Assembly: GCA_030638405.1 (NCBI GenBank)
Contig: DAOWER010000054.1
Span: 1 to 12,027 of the forward strand
DNA length: 12,027 bases
Source: Candidatus Eiseniibacteriota bacterium
Lineage (GTDB): Bacteria > Joyebacterota > Joyebacteria > Joyebacterales > Joyebacteraceae
Direction: 5' to 3'
A program made the translations under genes and the position numbers. This document shows positions 10,875 through 12,027 of this stretch, piece by piece; position 1 is the first letter of the stretch; every line of letters begins with the position of its first letter. The notes under the pieces are model-generated. The model was not told the DNA's origin. It searched no databases and saw nothing but the letters and a program-made list of their open reading frames with translations.

Positions 10875-12027
10875 TCAATCCTCCAGGAACTTCCGGAGCG
10901 GCTTGACCATCTCGTCCTTCATCCGCCTGTTGACTTCCTTCCTGAATCGCGGGGACCTCGAGAGCAACAGCATCAGCCCGTTCTGGACTCTCGACTTCAG
11001 GTCCTTCTGCGGGAAGTCGAACGCCCCGGATCTCCGGTAGGCGACGAAGTCCGCGCGGAACGGGAACCGGAGTCCGCCCCAGATCGCATCTCGGAAGAGC
11101 ATGGCTCCACCCACGCCCAGGAAGGTGTGCGGTCTCGCGTACCCGGTGTCGGCGAACCGAGCGAGGCGCCGCGCCAGCTCCTGCAGCGCGTCGTCGATTC
11201 CCGCTGAGCCTCCGAACTCGTCGGTAACGAAGCCGCCCAGATTGGCGTGCTGGAGTTCCACATAGCTCTCCAGCATCTGCCTGAGATTCTGTAGCTGGCT
11301 GAGCGGGCCCGAGATGATGAATCCCATCTGCTTCCCGGTCAGGGACGGCGCGTGGCCGTTGAAGAAGGACCTGTCGAGGTAGAGCTTCCACCTTGAGGAC
11401 AGGTACCTGTCGCGAATCGTCCCCGCCCAGACGACTATGTCGGCGGTCTTCACCTTGGTGTTGTAGAAGTCGATGTACCCGTCCTTGTCCTCGTACACGC
11501 AGTGGTTGTCATACCCGCACTGGATGCATCCAAGGCACGGTCCCTTGATGTCGACGTCGTGCAGGTTGACGACTTCGATGTCGCCGGCGAAGGACGAGCG
11601 GAACCTCTCGACCATCCGGATGAGGTTCGTCTGGCCATCCTCCGAGTCCGTCACGACCAGGATCTTCTTGCCGCCCGGGTCAACTTTCTCCTCAACACGG
11701 CCGGGCGTGTAGTCGAACTCCCGCCACGCCAGCGGCGCGTGGGTCTTCTGAGGTCGTGTGCCGCGTTCGATCGAGTCGAAGAGTCCCTCAGCGAACAGAT
11801 GAAGCGCGGACCTCTCCTCGTCCTTCAGCAGATCGTACATGTCCGCTGAGAAAGACCCCAGGTACCTCATGTCGAGGTCGTCGCAGATGCCGTGCATATA
11901 GTTGATGGCCGTGTGGTCGAAGAAGTGAATGGACGTGGTCAGAATCGCCGCGTGCTTGTTCCTTAATGCGTCCGTCGCGTTTCTCTCCCGGATCAGCCCG
12001 AGGAACCGCTTGTAGCCGGAGGGCACG
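10875..12027 (-). CDS. Flavodoxin-family / Isf-like NADPH-dependent FMN reductase, N-terminus outside window
   Basis: The visible 383 residues lack the true N-terminus; the frame is open to the window edge, and the GTG at 12026 is probably an internal valine. Residue numbers count from it. Residues 1-90 look like the end of a first flavodoxin-type domain (ILTTSIHFFDHTAINYMHG). Residues 119-300 form a second one: KKILVVTDSEDGQTN (120-134) is the flavin-phosphate loop region. CLGCIQC plus Cys176 (164/167/170/176) is a CX2CX2CX5C motif as in the archaeal iron-sulfur flavoprotein Isf, which binds a [4Fe-4S] cluster, and ADIVVWAGTIRDRYLSSRWK (195-214) is the loop typical of the family. A basic C-terminal extension (301-383) has no motif I know. 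It is followed after 65 nt by the EFR1-type gene. A redox role is confident; the substrate and electron donor are not. Confidence 0.82.
   Translation of the reverse strand, partial: VPSGYKRFLGLIRERNATDALRNKHAAILTTSIHFFDHTAINYMHGICDDLDMRYLGSFSADMYDLLKDEERSALHLFAEGLFDSIERGTRPQKTHAPLAWREFDYTPGRVEEKVDPGGKKILVVTDSEDGQTNLIRMVERFRSSFAGDIEVVNLHDVDIKGPCLGCIQCGYDNHCVYEDKDGYIDFYNTKVKTADIVVWAGTIRDRYLSSRWKLYLDRSFFNGHAPSLTGKQMGFIISGPLSQLQNLRQMLESYVELQHANLGGFVTDEFGGSAGIDDALQELARRLARFADTGYARPHTFLGVGGAMLFRDAIWGGLRFPFRADFVAYRRSGAFDFPQKDLKSRVQNGLMLLLSRSPRFRKEVNRRMKDEMVKPLRKFLED

Noticed and set aside
1..12027. Mobile elements, phage genes, CRISPR arrays, tRNA or rRNA genes
   Set aside because: No transposase or phage-like product, no regularly spaced repeats, and no cloverleaf or rRNA-like segment was seen on reading both strands.

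Overview
The window is GC-rich bacterial DNA in which all thirteen genes I can support lie on the minus strand, so transcription runs from right to left. The first gene of the window in transcription order (right edge) lacks its 5' end, and the last (left edge) lacks its 3' end. Strong Shine-Dalgarno sequences (GGAGG or GAGGAG) sit 5-8 nt before most chosen starts, and several starts are GTG. One protein carries a signal peptide, a carboxypeptidase-regulatory-like domain and a TonB-plug-like segment. Together with the anaerobe-style flavodoxin/ferredoxin proteins and a DUF3795 protein, this suggests a Gram-negative, possibly anaerobic bacterium of the FCB group or an uncultured candidate phylum. 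That placement is inference; there is no rRNA or phylogenetic marker gene here.

In transcription order: (1) 12027-10015 is a two-gene redox module, a flavodoxin-fold protein with an Isf-type CX2CX2CX5C cluster motif followed by a flavodoxin plus 2x[4Fe-4S] ferredoxin of EFR1 type. (2) 10014-9723 is a 292-nt stretch without a convincing gene, containing several inverted repeats. (3) 9722-7308 is a likely operon: a small tail-anchored membrane protein with a possible winged-helix domain, a Cys-rich DUF3795 protein, cysK, and cysE overlapping cysK by 4 nt (O-acetylserine and cysteine synthesis). (4) 7200-5185 is a large exported MuiA/DUF4139-family protein whose core domain appears to be split by an inserted CarboxypepD_reg-like domain and a TonB-plug-like segment. 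(5) 5042-3594 is a class V aminotransferase resembling the N-terminal desulfurase domain of molybdenum cofactor sulfurase, without a MOSC domain and behind a candidate extended -10 promoter. (6) 3453-810 is a tight four-gene run: a SAM methyltransferase with an inverted-repeat leader, a YpeA-type GNAT acetyltransferase, a fucose/arabinose-isomerase-like protein, and an alkyltransferase-like DNA-repair protein with Trp in place of the catalytic Cys. (7) 752-1 is the N-terminal part of an M20 metallopeptidase behind a candidate promoter.

The cysteine genes and the desulfurase-like enzyme could form a sulfur acquisition and transfer theme, and the Cys-rich and Fe-S proteins nearby would use cysteine and sulfide. 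That connection is contextual only. I see no phage, transposon, CRISPR, tRNA or rRNA. The most unusual items are the nested-domain MuiA-family protein, the inverted-repeat leader of the methyltransferase gene, and the redox gene pair.
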